In this document: positions 9,765 to 19,007 of the stretch, in pieces
Numbering within the stretch: the stretch's first letter is position 1
Layout: each line of letters starts with the position of its first letter
NCBI GenBank assembly: GCA_946803715.1
Contig: CAMPET010000058.1
Span: 232,506 to 251,644, forward strand
Direction: 5' to 3'
DNA: 19,139 nucleotides
From: Beroe ovata
Lineage: Eukaryota; Ctenophora; Nuda; Beroida; Beroidae
Notes under the pieces: model-generated
What the model was told of the DNA's origin: nothing
What the model saw: the letters and a program-made list of their open reading frames with translations, nothing else
Databases searched by the model: none
Translations under genes and position numbers: made by a program

Positions 9765-10441
9765 CATGCCGTTATTGCCGTGCGTTACATTCCGTGGGTA
9801 ACATGTGTGTGTATGTAACATGCCGTGTGTAACATGCCGTGTGTAACAACTCTCGAGTTTGACATGATTCATTATTTTGAGTGACATCCTGTAGTCTCTA
9901 TAATTCAATTTCTCATGCCCACCAACTTTAATTTGTGCCGAAAGAAAGTTTTAGTTTATATCAAAGTATGTTGATACTAAGTGTACATAACAATGCTGTC
10001 CTAAACAATGAAACATTGTGTTTTACATAGTGTTTGCATAACGGCTAACGCGGTATTATTTTTCCTGATGATGTTGAACATACAGAGTTACGAACACAAA
10101 ACTATGATTTTTGATTAATCTTTACACTTTCACTTTAATTTAAATGCTAGATATTTGATGTAATATTTTTTGTATCATAAAGATCTTTCTATGAAAAGTT
10201 ATTTGTACGATCAGTTAATCAATTATTTCTAATTATAATTCACTGTATTATAACTGTTTCACTGCTGACATTAAGTTATTACTCCTGGTACGTCAAAAGA
10301 TTGCCCCAAATTATATGCGAATAATTGCTTTGCTAATCTTCCTAATTCTCTCCCATCTTGCCCCCCCATCTCCCCACGTGACCCCCATCTCCCCACATGA
10401 CCCCTGTCCCTGCCAACTCTCCCCACTGACCCCCTCCTTTA
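9762..10441. other. Gene B 3' region and TOMM70 upstream region
   Basis: It opens with imperfect taacatgccgtgtg repeats (about 9762-9848); the gene B stop codon is the first bases of the first copy. AT-rich DNA follows with no canonical AATAAA; a CATAAA variant lies at 10176-10181. From about 10360 the sequence turns C-rich, with repeated atctccccac(g/a)tgaccccc words, and ends in a strong acceptor-like sequence (cccctcctttag, AG at 10441-10442). No gene is seen. Confidence 0.55.
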
Positions 10442-10445
10442 GGGC

Positions 10446-12185
10446 ATGGTGAGTAAGCTGTACAATGTGGACATCTCCGACACCAAAACAAAGATCGCCA
10501 TCGGCTTGGCGGCAGCTGGTACGGCTCTAGCTGTGGGCGGCGCAGTGTATTACCTCACATCTCCCGGGGATGCGCCACCTGCTGAGCAGCCAGCGCCACC
10601 AGTAGCCGCCCCAGAAACAGAGAACAGCGCCGCCCCAGTAGCTGCAGAAGTGGATAAGGAGAAGGTACAGTTGAGTTCAGCTGAGGAGAAGAAGGGCGCA
10701 GGGAATGCTTGTTTTAAGAAGGGAGACTATGAGGCAGCTATAGAGTGCTATGTTGCTGCTGCAGACCTCTTTTCCACCGATAACAGTTTGGAAAGGTCGC
10801 GGTGCTATCAAAACATGGCCGCCGCTAGTGAGAAACTGGGCAAGCATGACGATGTTGTGAAGTACTGTAGTGAGGCTCTGCTACTCAATCAGAAGTATAC
10901 TAAAGCTCTACAGAGGAGAGCAGGGGCTCTAGAGAAGCTGGAACAGTTGGAAGCGTCCATCAAGGACTGGACGGCCGTGTGTCTGATAGAGGGACCCAAG
11001 GAGTCCATGAAGGCAGGGTACATGGCCACCAGTGACCGGGTACTCAAGAAATATGGTGAGGCGAAAGCTAAGGAGATAATGTCAGCGAGAGTTCCCATCC
11101 TTCCCTCACACACTGTGGTGAAGTCTGCTCTAGATAACATTCACATGCGGGACTTTGAGACCAGTGTCAGTGCTGAGTCACTGACCAGCGAGGGGGACAA
11201 GTTGTATTTGCAGGTGCTGGCCAATATCCAGAGCAAGGAATACGAATCGGCAGTGAGAAACCTAGACTCGGCCCTGGATCAGGAACCTAAGAAGTTCCTG
11301 AACCACTGCCGTTGTCTGAGAGGTATATTCGCGTGGATAATGGTGGATTACACCATGGCTCTGTCACTGTTCGACACTGTTATCAGTGATGTTAACAGTT
11401 ACATGCGGCTCAAGGTGCAGTGTCACATACACCGAGGCGAGGTCTACCAGGGTAAGGGGGACAAGAACAGGGCCCTCGCCGACTACAACACAGCAGTGGG
11501 CCTGGATGAGGACCACCCTGACCCCTACCTCCACAGAGCTCAGTTCTACCTGAGCATGGAAGTACTGGAGGCGGCTATCAAGGATCTGGAGAAGTGTATT
11601 TCTCTTGACGGGGATTTCCCCTCTCCATGGACACAGCTGGTGTACGGACAATACCAGATGGCACGTGCTCTGTCTCCCAGTCTACTGGACGATGTATTCA
11701 GGAGTCTGAGCAAGATGGTCGAGAAATTCCCACACGTGGCGGATGTCTTTGCCCTGTATGGGCAGGTACTGCAGGATCAGAGACAGTTCTCAGCAGCAGA
11801 AGAGAAGTTTGAGGAGGCAGCCAGACTGGCGCCAGATAACGTGACGTATAAAGCCCACATGGCCACCCTGCGCATGATGGCAGAGAATAACTATGACGGG
11901 GCACTGGTGCTCCTGAAGGAAGCGATTGCGGAAGATCCCAAGTGTGACTTTGTGTTGGAGAATCTCGGCATGGTCTACATACAGAAACAGATGTATAGAG
12001 AAGCGCTGGAGTGTCTGGAGAAGGCACTGGAGTTGGTGAAGAGTGAGGCAGAAGCCGCGCATCTCTCCGCCCTGACAATTGGAATACGGTGTCAATGGGA
12101 AGTGTGTGAGGAATACGGTGTCAAGCCGGTGTCAATGTCAGATTTGCAGGATTTCAGCCAGATGATGACTATGCAAGCTAGCTGA
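10446..12185 (+). CDS. TOMM70: TOMM70, mitochondrial import receptor subunit
   Basis: A single uninterrupted frame of 579 codons, close to the usual family length (about 600). Residues about 16-37 are a hydrophobic N-terminal anchor for the outer mitochondrial membrane. A Pro/Ala-rich linker precedes TPR repeats through the cytosolic part. The carboxylate clamp that binds the C-terminal EEVD of Hsp70/Hsp90 is intact: K83 and N87 in TPR1, N123 in TPR2, K153 and R157 in TPR3. Family landmarks include TAVCLIEG, AKEIMSARVPILPS, DPKCDFVLENLG and KSEAEAAHLSAL near the C terminus. The protein receives chaperone-bound carrier precursors for the TOM complex. An in-frame TAG overlapping an acceptor (cctttag) sits just before ggcATG, so this ATG is the start and a 5'-UTR intron or trans-splice site is likely. 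The coding exon has no intron, unlike its neighbours. Confidence 0.96.
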   Translation: MVSKLYNVDISDTKTKIAIGLAAAGTALAVGGAVYYLTSPGDAPPAEQPAPPVAAPETENSAAPVAAEVDKEKVQLSSAEEKKGAGNACFKKGDYEAAIECYVAAADLFSTDNSLERSRCYQNMAAASEKLGKHDDVVKYCSEALLLNQKYTKALQRRAGALEKLEQLEASIKDWTAVCLIEGPKESMKAGYMATSDRVLKKYGEAKAKEIMSARVPILPSHTVVKSALDNIHMRDFETSVSAESLTSEGDKLYLQVLANIQSKEYESAVRNLDSALDQEPKKFLNHCRCLRGIFAWIMVDYTMALSLFDTVISDVNSYMRLKVQCHIHRGEVYQGKGDKNRALADYNTAVGLDEDHPDPYLHRAQFYLSMEVLEAAIKDLEKCISLDGDFPSPWTQLVYGQYQMARALSPSLLDDVFRSLSKMVEKFPHVADVFALYGQVLQDQRQFSAAEEKFEEAARLAPDNVTYKAHMATLRMMAENNYDGALVLLKEAIAEDPKCDFVLENLGMVYIQKQMYREALECLEKALELVKSEAEAAHLSALTIGIRCQWEVCEEYGVKPVSMSDLQDFSQMMTMQAS

Positions 12186-12641
12186 GTTCTATACATCTGT
12201 TTTGGGGGGATGGGTACACGTGGTGACAGAAAGTGTTGGAGGATTGCACGTGATAGGGCAGACTTTTGTATTAACTTATTGATGTCAGACCAAACGTCTT
12301 TTATTATGCAGGAGCGATGTGATTTTTACTGATTTTCCCAGGCGGTGCTTATTGATTGTTTGATAACCTTCGCACAGGAATTACGGTGTCAATAGTGTAC
12401 TCTGACTAGGTATCTATAACAGTTGAAAGTTGATTGTTGATAAATGTATGTTGCTATCATATTGAGATATTCGTAGTCATTGATTATTATAGTTCCTTGC
12501 AAAATCTCATTTTCATAGTATCGTTTAGTTTGTAGTTTTCGATGATAATCTCTGCTCCACTATTAATCTCCTAGTACAATGAACATGATGATAACACCTG
12601 TTGTCAGCTGACACCACTTTACACGAGGTGTCAGTGTTGTG
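12186..12641. other. TOMM70 3' region and DmX-like upstream region
   Basis: A 456-bp gap between co-oriented genes. No AATAAA is present; a GATAAA variant at 12439-12444 is the nearest poly(A) hexamer. The end is rich in ggtgtca words (cacgaggtgtcag, gcggtgtcaac). No gene is seen. Confidence 0.5.
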
Positions 12642-15600
12642 ATGCGGTGTCAACAGGTTCTGTCAGGCGCTGCCAACAATGGGAACTCCACAGTCCTCCA
12701 CTATTCCTACAACGGTGTCGGATACACAGTAAGTTGGATAGTGGATAGACGTCAAGACACTGTGTGAGTTCTTATGTTATTATGGAGTGTGTGTGTGTGT
12801 GTGTGTGTGTCAATGACACAATACTGGTCATCGGTGCTGGTAATACCAGTTGTAGTGTTGACACCACTCTTTCACCCCCAGTTGTTGACACCACAATCCC
12901 AGGTTTACTGTACGGGTTGTGACATTGTGATATTGGACGATGTGTTCCACCGAGTACAGCTGATCTCTAACATTAGCGACTGCAGATCTCTCATATCCGC
13001 CATTACACTGTGTCCTAGTACGGGCAAGGTATACATTGTAATACCTTATTCTTGTTCTTCAAAACGTCTTCTTGACCATACAAGATTCAACATTTATTAT
13101 GGAAAGTATGTGGTTTGTCAAACTGACTGTAGACTCAAAGTCTATCACCGTAGCCGAAACCCAAATGTTACAATTTTCACAACTTCTCAAACTTCATGTT
13201 TCAGATCGGTGCGGTATGTACACACTCAGTGTACATTCTCTCACCCTCTCCCACACTACTTGATGATGTGAGTGTACACACCAAATTATCGTATACATAC
13301 CTAATACATTATACAATTCGTACATCTATATCTAGTACAACCTCCCCAATTTAGCATCCAAGTATTACACACCCCGGCCAGGATTTCCCGTACAAATGGG
13401 AACTGACGTACACACTGTCCATTGGTAGTCGTGTGAGCTGTGCAGCGTTTAGCTATGACGGGTGTGAGCTGATTGTCTGCGGGGATCAGCTTCTCGTCTA
13501 CAAGACTCAGCAGTGGACTTGCTCCTGGAGCTCGCTGTGAGTGTTCTGCTGTGGAATGTGTTATATGTGTTATTACAGCCAAATTCAGAGAGGAATGTGA
13601 TTTGGTTGTGCTTTTCTGCTACATCCTTGATAATATGAGGAGAGTGCAAAGAAAATAAGAATTTCGGCACATTGTGAATGAGATAGCTTCAAAATTCCAC
13701 CAAATTCGAATTCTACGGTCAAAAATAGACAGGGTATGTCTATTTTTAATTTTTCTCTGGGGTAAAAAAATTTTTCGGTCCTCCCAGCTCGATGGGTTTG
13801 GAAGTGTTTTTTTCGTGATCCGTGATGGAAGAAATGGCGGAAAATGAATTTTTCGGATTTCACGAAGATGTAATCGTCTTTAGGGTAATTTTGGACGCTG
13901 AATCGATTGAGAGTGGGATTTTTAGACCATCTTACTTCCGTGAGGCGTTTTCCAGAGTCCAGCGCCACTTTCTAAGAAATAGGTACAGTTTCCGGGCAAT
14001 GTCTCATTTGACGAGGTTATCTTGTTTCAGCCTAACAGAAGAAACAGTAGAATTAACAGTGTCCCCTGACAGTAGATTCTTCACTACTCTGTCCAGAGAA
14101 TCAAAGATACTCAAGCTGTGGAAAAGAATGAAAGGTTTTTACAGTTTGCGCAACGTATCGTGCCACTTTGGTACACAGTGTCACACTACAATAGGGTCTT
14201 CTTGTCGAATTATGGAACGCGCAAAATCCGAATGACTTTTCTCTGACGTATAAGCATTGCGCGCACGCGAGTATATTTCTTTGTTATTGTAGAATTCACA
14301 GTGCATTGAATCGCGTTCCAATTTTGATTTGACAGCAATTTTGTACATTTCACACTCTCTGTAGAAGGGAAAGAGTATCGAAGTGAGTTGATAGCGCATC
14401 CTGCAATTGTGATTGGTGCTTGCTGGAGACAAATCCCCGCCGAACTACCAAAGTGAGACTTACTGGGTGTGGTGTAAATAAGGGGCAAGTGTGAACACTT
14501 CAAATCCACAACTCGAGTTTCGGAATTTCCAAACACTTATCGACTAATACCAGGGATGCGGTGAGACAGGTTTTGCTGACCTCCTGTCAAGACTGTATTG
14601 GGAGAATATGGCTTGAGACACCAAATGTTCACCCCTCCCTTACACTTCGACCATCTGTTACCAAATCGTTTGTCCTGGGTGAGCGGAATGTGTTGTCAGT
14701 GTGTTGTAACTGTCATAACAACAGCTGTTGTCACAGTATTGGCATGATGTTGCCATAGCATCTGTTATCATGGTTTAATCCAGTTTAATCCTGGTATACT
14801 AATACAGTTATCATTTCAGGCACTGTACTAGATCCACTGAAAGAGGCAACTGAGAAGAAAGTAGATGGTTCACCTTACATGTTCCAATGGTTCAACAACA
14901 AAGCTCACTCCTACAGGTTTTACAGGGGGTCTAGTTTACAATTTTTGCACGTGTTTGTTCACGTTTGACGATTCCGTAAACCAATAAGATACCAGCATTT
15001 ATAGAGGACCCCGAACCGTGATACGATTCTGTGGCGTGAAGTACGGCCCCTCTCTCCCCATAATTATACTGCTCTCTCAGTTCATGTCTGGAGAACGCAC
15101 AGTTGAAGGGGGAGTTGCTGATATCTGAGCAGGTGTCAGTGGGTTCCTATGATATTGGCGAGGATATTGGATTTCTGCCAGATAACGAGACCTCCGAAAC
15201 CGACATTTTCGTTGATGTAATGTTACTATAAATAGGACTATTCGTACAGTTACTATTGGCCATTTGTCGATGATAATCGATGCGAGGTTCTTCAGTGGTC
15301 ATATCATAATATGTAACTGTATATTGCCATCACCAATAATTTGTCACTGCACTGTCACTGGGACAATATGTCATCGCACTACGTCACAGGTTACCGATAG
15401 TAACCAGCATAATCCCACAGTCGCATCGTCACTGAATGAAGTGTAACGCTGTTGACACGACGCTATTTTCAGTCAGTAGAGTCAGTGTACCCACTGGAGG
15501 AGTGTAAGAAGGTAAAGGACATGTCAGAGTACAAATACACCGTGTCACAACTTGTTAAGATGTGGTACAAGAGTTTCGACCTGGTCGTATCCATTAGTCC

Positions 15601-15995
15601 TGCTACGGGATCTCTCATGGGATGGAGAGTGGAGATGATCGATGTGGCGTACCCTTTCCAAACACTCACATCGCGATTCGTGCTAAAACTACCATGGTAA
15701 ATGTGCGTGTGTGTGGTGGATCAGCGCACTTTCTTTTGTGATCACTGAAACGAAATTACCAGGTTCTGTGTGTGTTTATAACACGGTGAATCAGGTTCTC
15801 ACACTCACCAGTGAGCTAGTGTGACAATTCTGAGAGAATATTGTATGTCACAGGTCGCTGTCGTATGCTGATGCGAGACAACTGAAGCCCGCATTTTGTG
15901 TGTTTAACACTCGCCGTGTTAACACTAACGGACAAAGGGAGCGGAATGTGTTGCGATGCACGGCATCGACTAACTTCACCAGTGTACCAGAACTG
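12642..15995 (+). CDS. DMXL: DmX-like protein (rabconnectin-3 alpha), N-terminal WD region
   Basis: Eleven exons join with consistent phase: 12642-12728, 12903-13028, 13205-13267, 13382-13536, 14031-14134, 14365-14452, 14554-14678, 14820-14916, 15081-15216, 15473-15696 and 15854-15995, giving 449 residues. The product follows DMXL1/2 from the start: QVLSGAANNGN at the N terminus, then CTGCDIVILDDVF, SPDSRFFTT...LKLW, LIAHPAIVIGACWR, VLLTSCQDCIGRIWLET, FQWFNNK, and FDLVVSISPATGSLMGW. Family proteins (about 3000 residues, yeast Rav1) assemble the V-ATPase with WDR7 and Rogdi on endosomes and synaptic vesicles. Linkers are shorter than in vertebrates; exon 9 carries an acidic linker. The rest of the protein is not found here. 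A weak short 3' exon (16217-16279) would end it early. Introns are 63-494 bp; the exon 8 donor (AG|gtttta) is weak. Confidence 0.88.
12786..12810. repeat. (GT)n microsatellite in DmX-like intron 1
   Basis: A pure GT tract of about 25 bp within the 174-bp first intron. Confidence 0.95.
13537..14030. other. DmX-like intron 4, possible repeat insertion
   Basis: At 494 bp this is the longest intron of the gene. The middle (about 13660-13960) contains runs such as gggtaaaaaaatttttcgg and a frame open on both strands (13585-13968 minus; 13822-14235 plus). The minus-strand translation is Phe/Lys/His-rich without a recognisable domain. Composition differs from the other introns, which suggests an inserted interspersed repeat, but no terminal repeats or target duplication were found. 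Confidence 0.3.
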
Positions 15996-16201
15996 GTAAG
16001 TAACTGTCAATTCTGAGTGCTAACATTAACACAGTTCAAAGAATATCGTTATTACTGGAAAGTAACTGTCACTATCTGTAAGTGTAACTGTGTGACATCG
16101 CATGGTAAACGGATCGCGTGGTGCGGTCAGGAAGTTGTGGACGTTGAATTGATCAAAATAAGGGGAATCGAGCTTCATTGGCATGGAAAATTAACATTCC
16201 T

Positions 16202-16207
16202 TTTATT
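16202..16207 (-). terminator. Possible poly(A) signal of the GPCR gene
   Basis: The plus-strand tttatt here reads AATAAA on the minus strand, about 150 bp after the GPCR stop codon. It overlaps the polypyrimidine tract of a plus-strand acceptor (caacag, 16211-16216). Confidence 0.5.
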
Positions 16208-16216
16208 CTTCAACAG

Positions 16217-16279
16217 ATCGGTTTTCTTATATTTGAAATCCCACCACAAAGGGTGCGCTCAATCTCATTGATTCTCTGA
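16217..16279 (+). other. Possible short terminal exon of the DmX-like gene
   Basis: A strong acceptor (ttccttttattcttcaacag) is followed in the phase expected from exon 11 by 20 codons (IGFLIFEIPPQRVRSISLIL) and a TGA. If used, it would end the DmX-like protein at about 469 residues. The peptide does not resemble the family at this point, so it may be chance or a truncated isoform. The stop lies inside a small perfect inverted repeat (gattctc / gagaatc, 16270-16284). Confidence 0.25.
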
Positions 16280-16353
16280 GAATCGGAATATAGGTTCAGC
16301 TGAAAGTCAGCAAAAATTATATTTCTGAGTTTTATCTTGAGTAGAGTTTGGTC

Positions 16354-17662
16354 TCATGTCGGTGTCAATGTGTTTCTGATTACGAATCCATGCGGTGGAT
16401 GTAGCATGGTGCTGGCGGTCATTGCTGATTGGTTCCCGGGATCCACCCGGTCATTTGATTGGTTCATGACACTTGCCCTCCCCCTCGGTGATTGGTGGAG
16501 AGCTAAGCTGACTCTGTTATCTCGGGCAAATCCCTTTTTCCGTCCAACCTCAGTGAGCGAGGGGTGGGAGAAGAATCGGCTCATTCTCTCCGTTCCCATG
16601 ACAACAGATAATATCTTGTGTTTGAGAAAGTTCTTGAACTTCTTATTAACGATGGTGTAGATGATGGGGTTACCGAATATGCTCAACTCGTAGAACAGGA
16701 TGTCCGGTCTAAAGGGCCAGATGGGCTCGGATTTGGTGGCGATCATGACCATCTGCCTAATGATGTACGGCAGCCACGAGACGACAAATAGCCCGGACAC
16801 CGCTCCGATAGTGATGCTGGCCTGTTTCACTGACCTGCCTATCCGCACAGCGGATTTGCTGGCAATGTTGAAAAGCAGGATATTGCACACAATGATCCCG
16901 GTAAAGGGTATGATGACGTAGGGACCCGCCACAATCGCATTTACCATGTTCTTGTTGGGGAATGAGACACCGCAATCCGAACTGATGGGTTGGAATTGGG
17001 CTGTCGGCCTGTGGATCAGGTAGATAAGACTGGGTATGAGCGACCACACCCACACGATTACACTGAACACGTTAGCCTGCCCTATGGAGACACTGTCTCT
17101 GAAGTGTAATGGGAACTGACACGAGAGGAGACGGTACAAGGAGATGGAGAAAATGAATGAGATGTTGGCCGCCCCGGGAATGTAGACTGCGTGAGCTGAC
17201 ACGAAGCAGAGTGCGTTGCCTAGCAACCATCTGTGCCCGTGTACTCGTACTATGATGTCGGGAATCACCTAGGTAACAGTGAGTCTTGTCATGGTTACAG
17301 TTGTGGTAACAGGGCGTGTTGTCATGGTTACAGCTGTTGTAGTAAGAGGGTGGTAAGTGGTAACAGTGGAGAGGGTGGTAACAGTGTGGTGATTTGTTGT
17401 CAGAAAAGGGGTGAATAGTGTTAGTGGGAGGTACCTGGACAAATATGTAGAATAGATCAGCTATGGCTAGATTCCTCACAAACACTATGGACGTGTTGTC
17501 CCCGCTGAATGCCTTGGAGTGGAGTGTTGCTATGATGACGAGCGAGTTGCCAAGGATACCAGCAACACACACGAACATAACCACACCCAGTAGGGTATAG
17601 TGCTCGGTGATGGTGCTGCAGACAGTGTCATAGTGTGACGTCACACCGCTCTCATTCATCAT
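16354..17662 (-). CDS. Class A (rhodopsin-type) GPCR
   Basis: Two minus-strand exons, 17662-17435 and 17268-16354, join in phase 0 to give 380 residues. Seven-helix landmarks: GN at N39 (TM1), LAIADL with D69 (TM2), W90 and C97 before TM3, the ECL2 cysteine C175, P197 in TM5, SWLP with W241/P243 in TM6, and NPIIY (276-280) in TM7. A basic helix 8 (KKFKNFLKHK) and a cytoplasmic tail follow. The DRY motif is YRL (Y121-R122-L123): Arg is kept, but the acidic residue and Tyr are lost. N3 is a possible glycosylation site. It is a plasma-membrane receptor with unknown ligand; I cannot assign a subfamily. The 166-bp intron follows TM2. The ATG lies 3 nt after a strong acceptor (ccctctcctag|ccaATG) with an in-frame TAG in the acceptor, so this start is firm. 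The gene is antisense to, and immediately past, the last placed DmX-like exon. Confidence 0.9.
17269..17434. repeat. GPCR intron with repeated gtcatggttacag / ggtaacagtg words
   Basis: On the plus strand the intron carries two copies of gtcatggttacag and four of ggtaacag, interspersed with gtggt words. Similar words occur at about 18190-18260 and in DmX-like intron 7 (about 14697-14770), which suggests locally amplified simple sequence. Confidence 0.5.
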
Positions 17663-19007
17663 TGGCTAGGAGAGGGGGGGTTACAGTGTGTAACAGGTGG
17701 TGTAACAATGGTTCAGCATGTTACACTGGGGCTCAATGAGAGATACGAAATGGAAAATGAAGATGGTCCAATGAAAACTAAAACTATGTTTGCACACTAC
17801 TATTTCGAATTTTGAGAAAGCAAAAGTTGCTCCCTGGAGTTGTTAAAAGTTAAATGAGAGCTACAAAACTCAAGTACGCGCTAGATTTATCAATGCGAAG
17901 CAGAAGCATTGCTTATTGTTAGCGCTCAGCTATTTCGATGAAAAGCAAAAGTTGTCTTACCGCCAAGATGAAGAGTTTAAAGCCAATAAAGATGATCTCG
18001 CACAGAGAAAATGAGTTAAACTTCGTTTATCAACAAGCATACCACTAACGAATAATGACTATAATGTGGGACTTCTTCGAATATAAGTACACTGGGGGGG
18101 ATGGAGCAACTACTGATTTGTGGTACAGGAGAATTTAGTGATTCTGACTCCATATCTCCCCAGCGAGAGAGAGTAAGACTTGGTCACGTGTGACACCGTG
18201 TTATCACGTGTAACGTGGTGTTGTCATGGCTACAGTGGTGTCAGTTACCTGGTAACACAGTCTGACCAGTCTGTATGAATGCAGTTACAAACTCTAGATA
18301 GTTCCTCATATCTTTATACGGGCAGTGATTCACTCATAGGAAAAAAACCGTCAAGAAAGTGAAGGACGAAACTTGCATTTGATGATCGGTATCCCAGTTT
18401 TAAGGGAGGGGTTGCTATTAATTGCAATTTTCTGCTGTTGCAAATCTGCACAGTTAGTAGGTTTCAATCAGGAAAAGGTTCGGAATTCTGCAAAAAATGT
18501 TCGGTTAAAAAGAACGCCTATAGCAAAGGGTCAAGTACAAAGCATCAAAGCTCGGGCGATGATAAAGATGATGAGCAATTTAAAACAGTTAACGCACGTG
18601 TGTGTTGGACTGTCTGGGCAGGTGTCAGAGAGCTATCGTATTACCCCCCCCCCTACTGGGAGGGATCGACAGCACGATTAGNGCGACTCAAACATATTAT
18701 GCCGTGTAAAATAGTGTGATGACACTTGACTGTCAATGTGTTTGCAATGTCACCTGCTAATGATCTCTTTATTAGATTAGATTTCCAAACAATGAATTCT
18801 AAGTCGTGTTCCAGCTGTTTCAATGACAGACAATGATATAGCACACTCTCAAATTCACATATTATCTTGAATCTCTCTTCATGATTTATCCAATCTTACT
18901 CAGCAAGTAGGAAGTCCACCTGACTACTTACACCACACTGGTCACTGTGGTACTTGTGATATAACATTTGAGTGAAGTATCACCTTATGATCACCTTATG
19001 ATCATTC
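17663..19007. other. No supported gene
   Basis: This includes the GPCR upstream region (C-rich acceptor at its left edge). At about 18469-18623 (+), after a possible acceptor (ctgcacag), two plus frames stay open: one Lys/Arg-rich (AKNVRLKRTPIAKGQ) and one with CKKC and DDKDDEQF. Neither matches a family I know. At 18980-19003 there are two copies of tcaccttatga. N at 18682. I found no DmX-like exon here, no tRNA and no clear promoter. Confidence 0.45.

Noticed and set aside
11364-12095. Antisense and shifted frames inside TOMM70
   Set aside because: They are shadows of a strongly supported coding frame and carry no domain of their own.
16035-16057. Mini-exon after acacag reading FKEYRYYWK
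   Set aside because: Phase fits after DmX-like exon 11 and a gtaact donor follows, but the nine residues match nothing in the family and the acceptor is poor in pyrimidines.
16337-16921. Plus-strand frames at 16337-16660 and 16700-16921
   Set aside because: Both are the antisense of GPCR exon 2, whose helices and motifs are unmistakable.
17213-17230. Palindromic gttgcctagcaac resembling an RFX X-box
   Set aside because: It lies in the GPCR coding sequence (WLLGN) and is fully explained by the codons.
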